NCBI GenBank assembly: GCA_964598765.1
Contig: CAZRCZ010000004.1
Span: 124,001 to 188,000 of the forward strand
Origin: CAZRCZ01 sp964598765
GTDB taxonomy: Bacteria > Sumerlaeota > Sumerlaeia > MVZB01 > JAJFLK01
Direction of reading: 5' to 3'
Length of the DNA: 64,000 nt
The stretch's first letter is position 1, and every line of letters starts with the position of its first letter. The notes below the pieces were generated by a model, which did not search any database, was not told the DNA's origin, and saw only the letters and a program-made list of their open reading frames with translations. A program made the position numbers and the translations under genes. Shown piece after piece: positions 31,629 through 41,246 of the stretch.

Positions 31629-34600
31629 GATTTGCCTTGGTCCACTACCGATCCGATGGCGTTCATGGATTCGCGCTTGAGCACGGCGCGGGAAAGACGC
31701 TCGCGCAGACGGGCGTCGTCGGGGTGGCGACCCAGAAGCTCATCGAGAATTTCGATGCACCGATTGAGTTCCCCGCGATTAAAGAAATCGTTGGCGGCCT
31801 GCGCCCATTGCTCGTCGGCTTCCTTCATTCGTCCGGTCTTGGCGATGAGTTCGGCGAGCTTGGCGCGGACGGCCGGATTTTCGGGATTGAGCTTGAGAAT
31901 GTTTTCGTAGTTCCGGATCGCCTTCTGAAGCGGCGAGTCTTCTCCCTCGTGATGCGGCGTTTCCGCGGGTTTGGGAGCCTCGGCGGCGGGAGTCGCCGCG
32001 GGAACCTTGGTTTCCCTCTTCGCGGCGGTGGCGTGCGGAGCAGTCGGGACGGCTTGCGGTTGAGGAGCCGGAGCGACGGGCGCTTCCTTTAAGCGCGCTT
32101 TGACCCGCGTATTGTCGGGGGCGAGGTCTTGAAGGTGCTGATAGATTTTGACGGCGTCGTCCACGTGTCCGGCCTGACTGAGAAGCGTGGCCAGCCGGAG
32201 ATAATCATCCACCAAATCCTCTTCCATCCCGATCTGGATGTAGGTCTCGATGTAGCGGGAAAGGGCTTCGATGTTGTCGGCGTCGAGTTCGAGGATGCGC
32301 TTGTAGGCGGCGACGGCGTCCTTGAGTTTGCCGGTGTCGGCGAGGATGCCGGCCATGGCGAGCATGTCGGGAAGAACCTCGGCTTGGGTTCCGATCTGGA
32401 GGTGGGTTTGGATTTTCCGTTGCCAGACTTCAATATCGGCGGGATTGGCGTCGAGGATGCGTTGGTATTCGCGCTCGGCGAGATCGAAGAGTTGGCGGTC
32501 GAGATATTGTTGCGCGAGATTGAGGCGTTGCTCGCGCGCCTTGTCGTGTTGGCCGAGGTTGAGGTGAAGGTCGGCGAGACGTTGGCGGAGATCAACGTTG
32601 AGGTTGTCAATGGCGAGAATTTGCTCGAGGGTTTCGACCTGATGCGCGGCATCCTTGGCTTCTTCGTATTGGCGGAGGAGACCGCGGAGGGTTTCGAGCG
32701 CGAGGCCGCGCCGGTTGGTCTTGAGTTGGAGCATGGCGAGTTGATGCCGCATTTGGGTGTCGCCCGGAGATTTGGCGAGAGTTTTTTCGAGAAGGCGACC
32801 GGCTTCGACTTTCTGGTCATGGTCGAGGTAGAGCGTGATGAGTCCGCGGGCTTCCTCGATGGCGCGGTTGATCTGACCTTGCTCGAAGAGGAACTCGACG
32901 AATTGCTCCCGACATTCGGTGCGGTCGGGGTGCATTTGAAGGAGCTTGTCGTAAACTTGGGAGGCTTCGACGACCGCCCCTTTTTTTCGGAAGATGCGCG
33001 CGAGTTGGAGGTAGTCCTCGTAAAGTTCGGATTCCTCGCCAAGTTGGGAGTAGAGGTCAATGTAGCGCGCGCGGGCGCGGGTGTCGTCCGGGCGAACCTG
33101 CATGAGGTCCTTGAGCGTTTGCGTCGCGCTGACAAGGTCTCCGGCGTTGGATTGGATCTCGGCAAGTTTGCGCATCTGGTCAACCATGGGATCGGTTTTG
33201 CCCATTTGACGCAGGAGGTCCACCATGAGTTTGCGCGGCTCTGGATCGGAGGGTTTGTGTTGAAGAACGAGCTTGAGAGCGCGCTGAGCGGCGTCGAGGT
33301 CGCCGCCGTCGCGGTATAGGGCGAAAAGTTCGCGCGCTTGGCTGGCGGCGGCGGCGGAATCGCCGGTGGCGGTGAGGGCTTGCACGAGACACTCGCGCGC
33401 CGGGATGTGGCGCGGTTTGATCTTGAGAATCGCGTCGGTGACTTGGAGAACCTTGGGATAATCCTCGTTGGCCAGCGCGGCCTTGGCGATGTGCGTGTAG
33501 TGATAGGCGGCGACCTCGGGCAAGCCGGCCTCCTCGAACAGCTTCGCCACGCGGGCGCGCAAATCTTCGTCTCCCGGAGCCGATTCGACGACGCGCTCGC
33601 CGATGGCGCGGGCGGGTTCCATTTCCCCGTGTTGAAGATGGATTCGCAGGATTTCAAGCCGGACTTTGCGGGCTTCGGGCAATTCGCCCGCGCTGTCAAG
33701 AAGTTCGGCCAGTTGCCGGCGGTGATCGAGGTTGTCGGGTTGAATCTCGCAGGCTCGCGCCAACGCCCAGCGCGAGGTTCGCAAGTCCCCCTGAGCCTGC
33801 GCGGAATTGGAAAGCTCCATGAGGTTTTCGCTGGCTTCGGCCTGCCGGTTCGTTTCGACCAAAATGTCAATGAACCGCTTGCGAAGCTCGATCTCGCCCG
33901 GAGCCTGCTCCAGTCCCAACCGGATGAATTCCTCCGCGTGGTCCATGTCGCCGGTGGAGATGTAATAATCGGCAAGCCATTGAGCTTCTTCGAGCGCGAG
34001 GCGGGGTTTGCGCGTCCGCTCATAGACGCGGTAGAGATGCGTGTGCGCTTCGACTTGGTCCGGCTTCTCCTTCAGAATTTGCCGGCAGTAGCGGATGACC
34101 TGACGCGGATCGGTGTCGGTTTTGGATTGATGAACCAACGTGAGGTATTGCTCGCAGGCGTCGTCCATCCGCCCTTCGCGTTCAAGGACGTGGGCGTAGG
34201 CCTCGCGCTCCTCGATCAGATCGGGATTCAATGCGAGGGCGTGCTCATAAAGAGCAATCGCCTCGCCGTGGTTTCTGCGCTCGGTCCAACCTTGCGCGGC
34301 CAGCGTGTAATTCTTGATCGCGTTGGTCAGATCGTCCATCGACTCGAAAATTTCGCCGAGTGTCGCAAGCACCTCCAAATTCGTCGGATCAATCTTGAGA
34401 ATGCGCTCGATGACTTGCCGCGCGTCGGGATAACGCTTCTGATCTTTAAGCCGACGCGCCGCATTCGCCAAATGCCCAAGCCCTTCGGGCCGTTGGTTCA
34501 GGCGAAGACAAACCTCCCCGAGTTGCTGAAGCACCCCGTCGTCGCTTCCGTCCAGCGCCAGAGCCTTCTCCAATATCGCCTTCGCCAAATCATACCGCCG

Positions 34601-37600
34601 CGAGGTTTGGTGAATTTCCGAGAGCGCCTTGTAGCAATGAACCACTTTTGAGGAGACTTCCTCCTGAATGTAATTCGTCGCCAACCGCTCCCAAATGTCC
34701 GCGTTTTTCGGAAACCGATCCGCCAGCGATTCCAAAATGGGGGTGGCGTGGCGCTGATCCCCCGTCTCGTTATACAAATCGCACAGCTGAATCGCGTGCG
34801 CCAGATACCGCTCGTCCGATCCCGATTCGCCGTAGCACTCGGTGAGCAATGCCAGCGCCGCGATATCCTGCGGATAATGCGACCAGACCCGCTCGTAAAT
34901 CTCGATTGCCTCGCCGAGTTTTCCTGACTCCCGCAATTCCCTTGCGGTTTGGAACCAAACTTCCTTGGCGTCTTGCGCGTTCCCCGCCTCGTGGTGCAAC
35001 TCCGCCAACCGCGCCCGCAACTCCGACCTCGCCGGATCCAACTCCAACAATTGTTGCAACGCCTTGATCGAATCCCCCATCTGCCCCGCGACGTAGTTGA
35101 TCTCCGCCAGCTGAATCAATTCTTCTCCGGCCCGCGCGTTGTCCCCCTGTCGCAATGCCATGTTCAGCAGGGTCTGATGCGTCGGCACATGATCGGGATG
35201 TTGACTCAGAATCTCCTGGAGAACTTTGGATGCTTCGTCGTCGCGGTTTTCCGACTCGTGCAAATTGGCCAGATTCAAAAGTTCTTCCAACGCCTCGTCG
35301 GTCTTCTCCAGCGCCCCCAGCGCGCCGATTTTGCATCTCCGCAGGACGACGTCGTTGGGATAAAGCGACAACCCCGCACCCGCCAATTCCAAACATCCTT
35401 CGGCGTTGCCCGCTTCGAATAGTTCCTGACACCCGTCCCTTGCCGTTTCCAATGCCAATTCGGAATAGCCTTGGGCGTCGGTCTTTTGAACGAGGGTGAT
35501 TCTCCGCTTGATGTTCGCCGGCTCGAGCGACTGCACGGCCCGGATAAGATCCCCGGCCTTCTCGCTCTGTCCCCGATCCAGATGCGTCTCCACCAACGCG
35601 AGTCCGGCTTTGGCGGCGGCCTTCAAATCCCCCATTTTCACCAATAGGTCAAAATGCGACCGCGCAAGATCCAAATCTTCCGGTCTCAGTTTTCGCATCC
35701 GATCCAGCACGTCCAGCGCCTCGGGGAATTGAGACCTCGCGCAATACAAGTTCTCAAGTTTCAACAGCGTCTCGAACAACTCGTCGTTCCGCCTCAGCGA
35801 GCGCAACAAATCGGCGAGCGTGAGAAGGGAGGGGAGGTCCTCCGGAGCAAGCGTCAGAATCCGCTTCAACAGCGAAAGAGATTGTTCCTCGTCGTTCAGG
35901 TCGGCGGTCAGGGGGAGAAGTTCGCGCAACTCCTTCAACGCTTCCTCATTGTCCGCTGAATCCTCCGCCATCCGCGCGAGGCGATGGCGAGGTTCAAGGT
36001 GATTCGGGGCGAGGTCTTTCAGGTGCCGGTAAATATCCCGTGCCCGATCCGTATCCCCGGCGTGTTGGTGGTCGGCGCCGATTTCAAGCCACTGCTCCGT
36101 GGCGGAATCCTTTTGATCGGTCTGCTCGTAAAGTTGCGCCAGACCTTCGCCGAGATCAAGACGAGCGGGATTGAGCACAATCGCCTTCTTCAGGATCGGG
36201 ATGCACGCCGAAAGCTCCCCTCTCCCCTCATGAATCGCAATGGCGCGGAGATAGAAGTCGGTGGCTTTGGCTGAGTCTGCAAGACCCTCGTAGGCTTCGG
36301 CGGCTTGAACTTGCGAGGAGACGTCGTCGGACAGGATTTCGGCGCAGTGGGCGGTCGCGCGGGCGGCTTCGGCGAGCGAGCCTCCGTCGCGGTAGGCGAG
36401 CGCCAGATCGCGGAGGGCGGCGACGGCTTTGTCTTTTTCGCCGAGTTTTTCCAAAATGGAAGCTTCTTCTTCGAGGACATCGAGGTTGGCCGGGTCGAAG
36501 GAACGCAAAGTCTGAATGACGCGGAGAGCCTCGGTAAAATTTTGGCGTTCGTCTTGGTATATTTTGGCGATGCGGAGAAGCTCTTGCGCGGCCTTTTTGG
36601 TTTTGCCGGTGGTTTGCAAGTAGGCGGCGTATTTTTCCGCGAGGGTTAGCTGATCGGGAGCGAGTTCGAGGACGCGCTTGAATTCGGTTTCGATGGCCTT
36701 GGGTTTGGCGTCTTCCATGACGACGTCGAGTAGGCGGTGATAAAGCGGACAGGCTTCCTCGTTGCCGTGCGCCTCGCGGGTCAGATCGGCCCTGCGGGCC
36801 AAGGCGTTAAGGTCGCGGTCGAGATGGCCCAAGATGGATTCGTATCGGGCGATGGCGAGGTCCTTCGATCCCGCGGCGGCCAACGTTTCGGCGGCGTCGC
36901 GCCAGATGTCCATGGCCGGTTCGATCTGTTCGTTTTTGATGAGGAGCGACGCCAAATCATCCTTGGCCTCGATGTCGGCGGGAATGAGTTCGATGATTCG
37001 ACGGGCAACGCGGATCGCGGTGGAAACGTCGGATTGCGACTCGTGGAACTCGGCCAAACGACGAAGGGTGGCGACCGCATCCTTGGGGTGATTTTGCGCG
37101 ATTTGCGATTGCGCAAGAAGCTCGATCAGACCGGGATCCTCCGATTGGAGTTTCAGCGCGCGGACGAGGAAAGCTTCTTCCTTGCCAAATTGCTTTTGTG
37201 AGCGAGTTTGCTCGGCCAGCGCGAGAAGATCGGTCCGCGCGGAGTCCAAATCAGCCAATCGCTGATTGGCTTGGATGCGAAGTTCGAGGAGTTCGGAATC
37301 GCCGGGGGCGAGTTGGAGGGCTTCGCTCGCGGCTTCCCGCGCCAAGCCGTCCTGCGATCCGGCGAGCGCCTGCTCCGCGAAGGTTTTCCAAGCCTTGAGA
37401 TTTTTGGCGGGTTCCTGAGTTCGGGAGAAAAGCTGGATGAACTTGAACCGGAAATCCCATCGCTCCGCAAACAGGGGCGTGGCGTCTTTCATGGCCGATT
37501 GCGCGACCTTGAGTTTGTCCGTATTAACCGCCAAGGCGATGAAATCATACCACTCCTGCGCGGCCTGATCCTCGCGCCCTTGGGCGGCCCACAGGGTCTT

Positions 37601-40600
37601 GCAGAGTTTCTCGCGCAGGTCCAATTCCTTGGGAGCCAACCCCTTGAGTTTGGAAAGGACGGAGATAATCCGGTCGGTGTCCTTCCTTTTTTCATAGAGG
37701 GCCAACACTTGGCGATAGGTGTTGGCGGCTTCGGCAAGTTGTCCTTTGGCCTCGTAGAGTTTGCCGAGCCGTTCGCCCGCCCCGATGTCATTGGGATCAA
37801 GCTCCTGAATGCGCTTGAAAATTTGCTCGCCCCGCGCGAGGTCCCCCTTGCGCAGAGCGGCGTCCCCCAGAAGCTCGAGTTCGACTTTCGCCTTGCCGAT
37901 GTCCTTGCGGGCGAGGTGACAGTCCAACAAAAGCTCGCGCGGGGCGGTGAAATCGGGGTTGACCAGCGACACGAGCTTTTGGCAAACCGCCAGAGTTTGA
38001 TCGCCGCGGATGTCGGATTTAACCAGTTGCTGGGCAACGGCGAGAAGGTGCTCGGTGGCGTGATCCAAGTCGCCGTGCGATTCGTAGATTTGGGCAAGTT
38101 CAAGGCGAAGATCGGTGCGGTCGGGAACGAGAAGCAGAAGTTTCTCGAGGGTTGCAACATTGGATCGCCATGTGTCGAGTTTCCGGCTGAGGACGACGAG
38201 GCGCTCGTAAGCGGCAACGGCGTCCTGCTTTTTGCCCAGCCGTTCCAGAAGTTCGCCGATGCGCTGAAGCAGGTCGCGGTTTTCGGGTTGGAAGCGAAGA
38301 AGCGTTTGAAGGACGTCGAGGCCGGCCTTTTGATCGCCGCGCGCCAAATGACGTTGGGCGAGGTCGTTGAGAATCTGCGCCGATTGCTTTTCGTCCCCCG
38401 ATTGCGCGAGGACCGTGCCGTATTCCAGGCGAAGATCAAGGCGGTCGGGATGAAGCTGAACGGCCAAGGCGAGGGTTTGACGATAAGGCTCGGAGATTTG
38501 GTCTTGGGCGCGATAGGCGTCGAGAAGGCGCTCCATGTGGGGAAGCGCGGCGTCGGTCTGGCCCGATTGAACGAGGAGTTGCGCGAGTTCGACGCGCCAA
38601 GGAAGTTCGTCGGGGAAGGCTTCGAGGGCGGATTCAAGGGCGGAAAGTTTCGCGGGCGCGGAACCCTGAGCCGCAGTCTGCGCAACCCACTGATCGTACA
38701 GGGGACGCGCGGCGCGAGGTCCGGCCAGTTTCAGTTTCAGACCGGCGACTTGAGGAAGAAGGGCAAGGTCGTCGGGAGCAAGATCGAGGGCGTGTTCCAA
38801 AACCTTGAGCGCCTTGGCCGATTTGGGGTCTTGGGCGAGAAGAGAACGCGCGGCGGATTGCCAGTGGGCGCGGGCCTCCTCGGTTTCTCCGCGCGATTCC
38901 AGCGCTTCGGCGACGAGCGCCAGCGCCTCGGGATGATTCCCGTCCAAATCCAAAGCCTTCCGCGCCGAATCGAGCGACGCCGGAGTGTTCTCCGAGGCGC
39001 GATGAAAGAGAGCCAGTTCGAGGTGAAGCTTAAGCGCGTCGGCGTTTCTGCCCGCCGCCTGCAACACGACCGCCAAATCCGATTTCACCGTCGGATCCAT
39101 CCGGTCAATCTTGATCGCCCGGTTCAAAAGCTGTTCGGCATGGGCGAAATCTCCGGCCTTCGCAAACGCCTGCGCCGAAGACCGACAAACTTGCAAAGCC
39201 TCCGTCTTTCTTCCCAGCGCGAGGTTGGAAGTGACCGCCGCCTCAAGCAACTGATCGTGCCGGGGAGAAATTCTCAAAGCCTCGTTGCAGACCGCCAGCG
39301 CGTCGGTGTGCGCATTGGAGGTCTGAAGACGCTGAATGAAGGCGAGGTAGTGTTGAACGGCCTGTTGGTCAAAGCCCGCCGCCTCCAGCGACCGCCCAAT
39401 CTCCAAGTGCCTGCCAACATCATTAGGAACTATTTCTCCAATTCGATTAAGGACAGCGAACCCTTCCTGTGGATCCGTCTGATTCAAATAAAGGTCCGCC
39501 AGCGCGAACAGCTCGCCCAACGCCTGATCCTTCCGATTCTGCGTCAATAACGTCTCCGCCAAATCCCGGCGCAAACCCAAATCATTCGGATCAATCGTCT
39601 TCGCCGCCGAAAGAAACTTCTCCACCTCCGCCGGCCGCCGCCCGGCCCGCGCCTGCGCCGCAAGGTCGCGGAAAACCTTCACGGCATCCGCCTTCTGACC
39701 GGTCTCGGCGAGCAGGAGTGCGAGTTTTTCTTGCGCCGCGGCGTGATCGGGAACCGCAGTGAGGAATTGCCGAAGAAGGGCGACCGCCTTGGAGGCTCCG
39801 GCGTGGGCGCGGTGGTAATCGGCCAGTTCCATGAAGCGCGGGGCGGCGGAGGGCGCGTCGCCGGATTTCACAAGGGCAACAGCCAGTTGTTCTTGAAGGG
39901 CGGAATCCTCCGGATGGTGCGATTGCCGTCTCGCCAGCGCGGCCGTCAGTTTCTTCCAATCCCCAGCCGCCTCATACGCAGGACACAACCGCTCCAGCGT
40001 CTCCATCAACTTCACACTCCGGCCCGCGCGCTCGTGGATCTCCGCGACGCGCTCCAACAACCGCGCGTCCGCGGATCCCAACGTCAGGATTTCATCCAAC
40101 GTCGCTAGCTCCGAAGACACCGATCCGGTTTCGCTGTAAAGCTCCGCGAGCTTCACCAGCGCCTCGGCGATCGGTCCGGTCTGACCCTCGGCTTTCACGA
40201 TCGCCACGCGCCGCAGGGCAAACTCGATGTTCTTCGGCTCCGACGCGATCAGGGGATTCAGCATCGCCCGCGCCGGGCCGAATTCGCGTCCGACAAGCGC
40301 CAAGTCAATCAGGCGCAAAAACTCCTCGTGGGCGCGATCCTTCTCGCCGGCGCGCAGAAAAATTTCAGCCGACAGTTTGCCCGCGTCCAGATTGCGGGGA
40401 TCGAAGGCCACCGCTTGGTCAATCATCTGGCGCGCCGAGGCGAGGTCGCCCGCGGTGAAGGCCGCGCGGGCTTTGCTGATGAGGTCGCTTCCGAGGACGC
40501 GCAAGGCCGCCACGTCCACGGCGAGCTTGAGCTTCTCGGCCAAATCGAGCGCGGCCTGCAGAGGCTCCTGCGAGGTCCATTGCGCCCAGAGCTGGACGAA

Positions 40601-40843
40601 CGTCCCGCCCTCGAAACCGCTACAGCGTTTCATCATGCACCGGTAGCCATGGGTCTTGGCGTCGAGAAGGAGCGAACGGAACGCTTGTTCCTTGTGCAGG
40701 GGGCAGAAAGCTTTGACTTGATGCCCGGCGACCTGAATTTTTTCGGGATGATAATTCAGCAACAACGCCAAAGGCTCGGGGTCAATCTTGGAGTTGACGT
40801 CCTGAATGATCTCTTCGGCGCGGGTTGCGGGCACGGCGACCAA
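31625..40843 (-). CDS. giant helical-repeat protein (3072 aa) with N-terminal primase-type CHC2-like zinc finger
   Basis: Residues 43-90 resemble the DNA primase CHC2 zinc ribbon: C47-x2-H50-x18-C69-x4-C74 within AFCPLHKEQ and YRCMMKRCSGFEGG, followed by TFVQLWAQW and an amphipathic helix with LAEKLKL. DnaG has C-x2-H-x17-C-x2-C. From about residue 147 to 2900 a helical repeat runs almost without break; the period I counted at many points is 54 residues (LxPxxxxxRxxLAxLxxxxG, then two further helices), not 34. An Ala/Pro linker (about 2920-2960) and one last repeat close the protein. No signal peptide, so cytoplasmic. No ATG precedes the frame; start is TTG 40843 or GTG 40834. Coupled to the GT39-like gene. 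Confidence 0.85.
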   Translation of the reverse strand: MVAVPATRAEEIIQDVNSKIDPEPLALLLNYHPEKIQVAGHQVKAFCPLHKEQAFRSLLLDAKTHGYRCMMKRCSGFEGGTFVQLWAQWTSQEPLQAALDLAEKLKLAVDVAALRVLGSDLISKARAAFTAGDLASARQMIDQAVAFDPRNLDAGKLSAEIFLRAGEKDRAHEEFLRLIDLALVGREFGPARAMLNPLIASEPKNIEFALRRVAIVKAEGQTGPIAEALVKLAELYSETGSVSSELATLDEILTLGSADARLLERVAEIHERAGRSVKLMETLERLCPAYEAAGDWKKLTAALARRQSHHPEDSALQEQLAVALVKSGDAPSAAPRFMELADYHRAHAGASKAVALLRQFLTAVPDHAAAQEKLALLLAETGQKADAVKVFRDLAAQARAGRRPAEVEKFLSAAKTIDPNDLGLRRDLAETLLTQNRKDQALGELFALADLYLNQTDPQEGFAVLNRIGEIVPNDVGRHLEIGRSLEAAGFDQQAVQHYLAFIQRLQTSNAHTDALAVCNEALRISPRHDQLLEAAVTSNLALGRKTEALQVCRSSAQAFAKAGDFAHAEQLLNRAIKIDRMDPTVKSDLAVVLQAAGRNADALKLHLELALFHRASENTPASLDSARKALDLDGNHPEALALVAEALESRGETEEARAHWQSAARSLLAQDPKSAKALKVLEHALDLAPDDLALLPQVAGLKLKLAGPRAARPLYDQWVAQTAAQGSAPAKLSALESALEAFPDELPWRVELAQLLVQSGQTDAALPHMERLLDAYRAQDQISEPYRQTLALAVQLHPDRLDLRLEYGTVLAQSGDEKQSAQILNDLAQRHLARGDQKAGLDVLQTLLRFQPENRDLLQRIGELLERLGKKQDAVAAYERLVVLSRKLDTWRSNVATLEKLLLLVPDRTDLRLELAQIYESHGDLDHATEHLLAVAQQLVKSDIRGDQTLAVCQKLVSLVNPDFTAPRELLLDCHLARKDIGKAKVELELLGDAALRKGDLARGEQIFKRIQELDPNDIGAGERLGKLYEAKGQLAEAANTYRQVLALYEKRKDTDRIISVLSKLKGLAPKELDLREKLCKTLWAAQGREDQAAQEWYDFIALAVNTDKLKVAQSAMKDATPLFAERWDFRFKFIQLFSRTQEPAKNLKAWKTFAEQALAGSQDGLAREAASEALQLAPGDSELLELRIQANQRLADLDSARTDLLALAEQTRSQKQFGKEEAFLVRALKLQSEDPGLIELLAQSQIAQNHPKDAVATLRRLAEFHESQSDVSTAIRVARRIIELIPADIEAKDDLASLLIKNEQIEPAMDIWRDAAETLAAAGSKDLAIARYESILGHLDRDLNALARRADLTREAHGNEEACPLYHRLLDVVMEDAKPKAIETEFKRVLELAPDQLTLAEKYAAYLQTTGKTKKAAQELLRIAKIYQDERQNFTEALRVIQTLRSFDPANLDVLEEEASILEKLGEKDKAVAALRDLALAYRDGGSLAEAARATAHCAEILSDDVSSQVQAAEAYEGLADSAKATDFYLRAIAIHEGRGELSACIPILKKAIVLNPARLDLGEGLAQLYEQTDQKDSATEQWLEIGADHQHAGDTDRARDIYRHLKDLAPNHLEPRHRLARMAEDSADNEEALKELRELLPLTADLNDEEQSLSLLKRILTLAPEDLPSLLTLADLLRSLRRNDELFETLLKLENLYCARSQFPEALDVLDRMRKLRPEDLDLARSHFDLLVKMGDLKAAAKAGLALVETHLDRGQSEKAGDLIRAVQSLEPANIKRRITLVQKTDAQGYSELALETARDGCQELFEAGNAEGCLELAGAGLSLYPNDVVLRRCKIGALGALEKTDEALEELLNLANLHESENRDDEASKVLQEILSQHPDHVPTHQTLLNMALRQGDNARAGEELIQLAEINYVAGQMGDSIKALQQLLELDPARSELRARLAELHHEAGNAQDAKEVWFQTARELRESGKLGEAIEIYERVWSHYPQDIAALALLTECYGESGSDERYLAHAIQLCDLYNETGDQRHATPILESLADRFPKNADIWERLATNYIQEEVSSKVVHCYKALSEIHQTSRRYDLAKAILEKALALDGSDDGVLQQLGEVCLRLNQRPEGLGHLANAARRLKDQKRYPDARQVIERILKIDPTNLEVLATLGEIFESMDDLTNAIKNYTLAAQGWTERRNHGEAIALYEHALALNPDLIEEREAYAHVLEREGRMDDACEQYLTLVHQSKTDTDPRQVIRYCRQILKEKPDQVEAHTHLYRVYERTRKPRLALEEAQWLADYYISTGDMDHAEEFIRLGLEQAPGEIELRKRFIDILVETNRQAEASENLMELSNSAQAQGDLRTSRWALARACEIQPDNLDHRRQLAELLDSAGELPEARKVRLEILRIHLQHGEMEPARAIGERVVESAPGDEDLRARVAKLFEEAGLPEVAAYHYTHIAKAALANEDYPKVLQVTDAILKIKPRHIPARECLVQALTATGDSAAAASQARELFALYRDGGDLDAAQRALKLVLQHKPSDPEPRKLMVDLLRQMGKTDPMVDQMRKLAEIQSNAGDLVSATQTLKDLMQVRPDDTRARARYIDLYSQLGEESELYEDYLQLARIFRKKGAVVEASQVYDKLLQMHPDRTECREQFVEFLFEQGQINRAIEEARGLITLYLDHDQKVEAGRLLEKTLAKSPGDTQMRHQLAMLQLKTNRRGLALETLRGLLRQYEEAKDAAHQVETLEQILAIDNLNVDLRQRLADLHLNLGQHDKAREQRLNLAQQYLDRQLFDLAEREYQRILDANPADIEVWQRKIQTHLQIGTQAEVLPDMLAMAGILADTGKLKDAVAAYKRILELDADNIEALSRYIETYIQIGMEEDLVDDYLRLATLLSQAGHVDDAVKIYQHLQDLAPDNTRVKARLKEAPVAPAPQPQAVPTAPHATAAKRETKVPAATPAAEAPKPAETPHHEGEDSPLQKAIRNYENILKLNPENPAVRAKLAELIAKTGRMKEADEQWAQAANDFFNRGELNRCIEILDELLGRHPDDARLRERLSRAVLKRESMNAIGSVVDQGKS

Positions 40844-41246
40844 TACCTCTAATTTCCCTTTCCGCTCCCGGGGCGGAAAAGGCGGATAAACTCAAATCTG
40901 TCAGGCCGATGTCCGACGCGCAGGATGGCGGGACGCGGCCTCGGCTCAAGGATCACGACAACCCGAATGCAGGGTGATCTCTTTTCTTGTTTTCGGGTTT
41001 TGTCGCGTCTGGCATTAGTTTATTGTGAAACTTCCCGTCCGTCCATTGTTTTTTCAGGATGTGAATTTGGCATCGCGTGGGGACGCCATTCACATTTCCG
41101 GCGGAACGCGGGTCAAGGGGTATGAGAACGCCAACGGCGTCCCAGACCGGGCATCTTTGGGCGAACCGACCTTTCTCCTCGGCGGTGGACGGATGATCGC
41201 CCAAATGATTGTTGGCAGGGATGATTGGACGGGAAAGTTTTCGGTG
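40844..41246. other. gene-free stretch upstream of the giant gene
   Basis: 403 bases with no supported gene. It includes a solo palindrome ACGCCAACGGCGT (41128-41140), shared with the arms of the element at 50211-50562. The minus-strand promoter of the giant gene should lie here; I see no clear -35/-10 pair. Confidence 0.4.

Noticed and set aside
32089..34023. 644-codon alternative minus-strand frame inside the giant gene
   Set aside because: Out-of-frame shadow, extremely Ser/Pro/Arg-rich, no motif. The main frame carries consistent helical repeats throughout.
37208..39550. 780-codon open frame on the plus strand
   Set aside because: It lies antisense to the giant repeat protein; its length reflects codon bias and the 162-bp periodicity of that gene. 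The translated product has no domain character.
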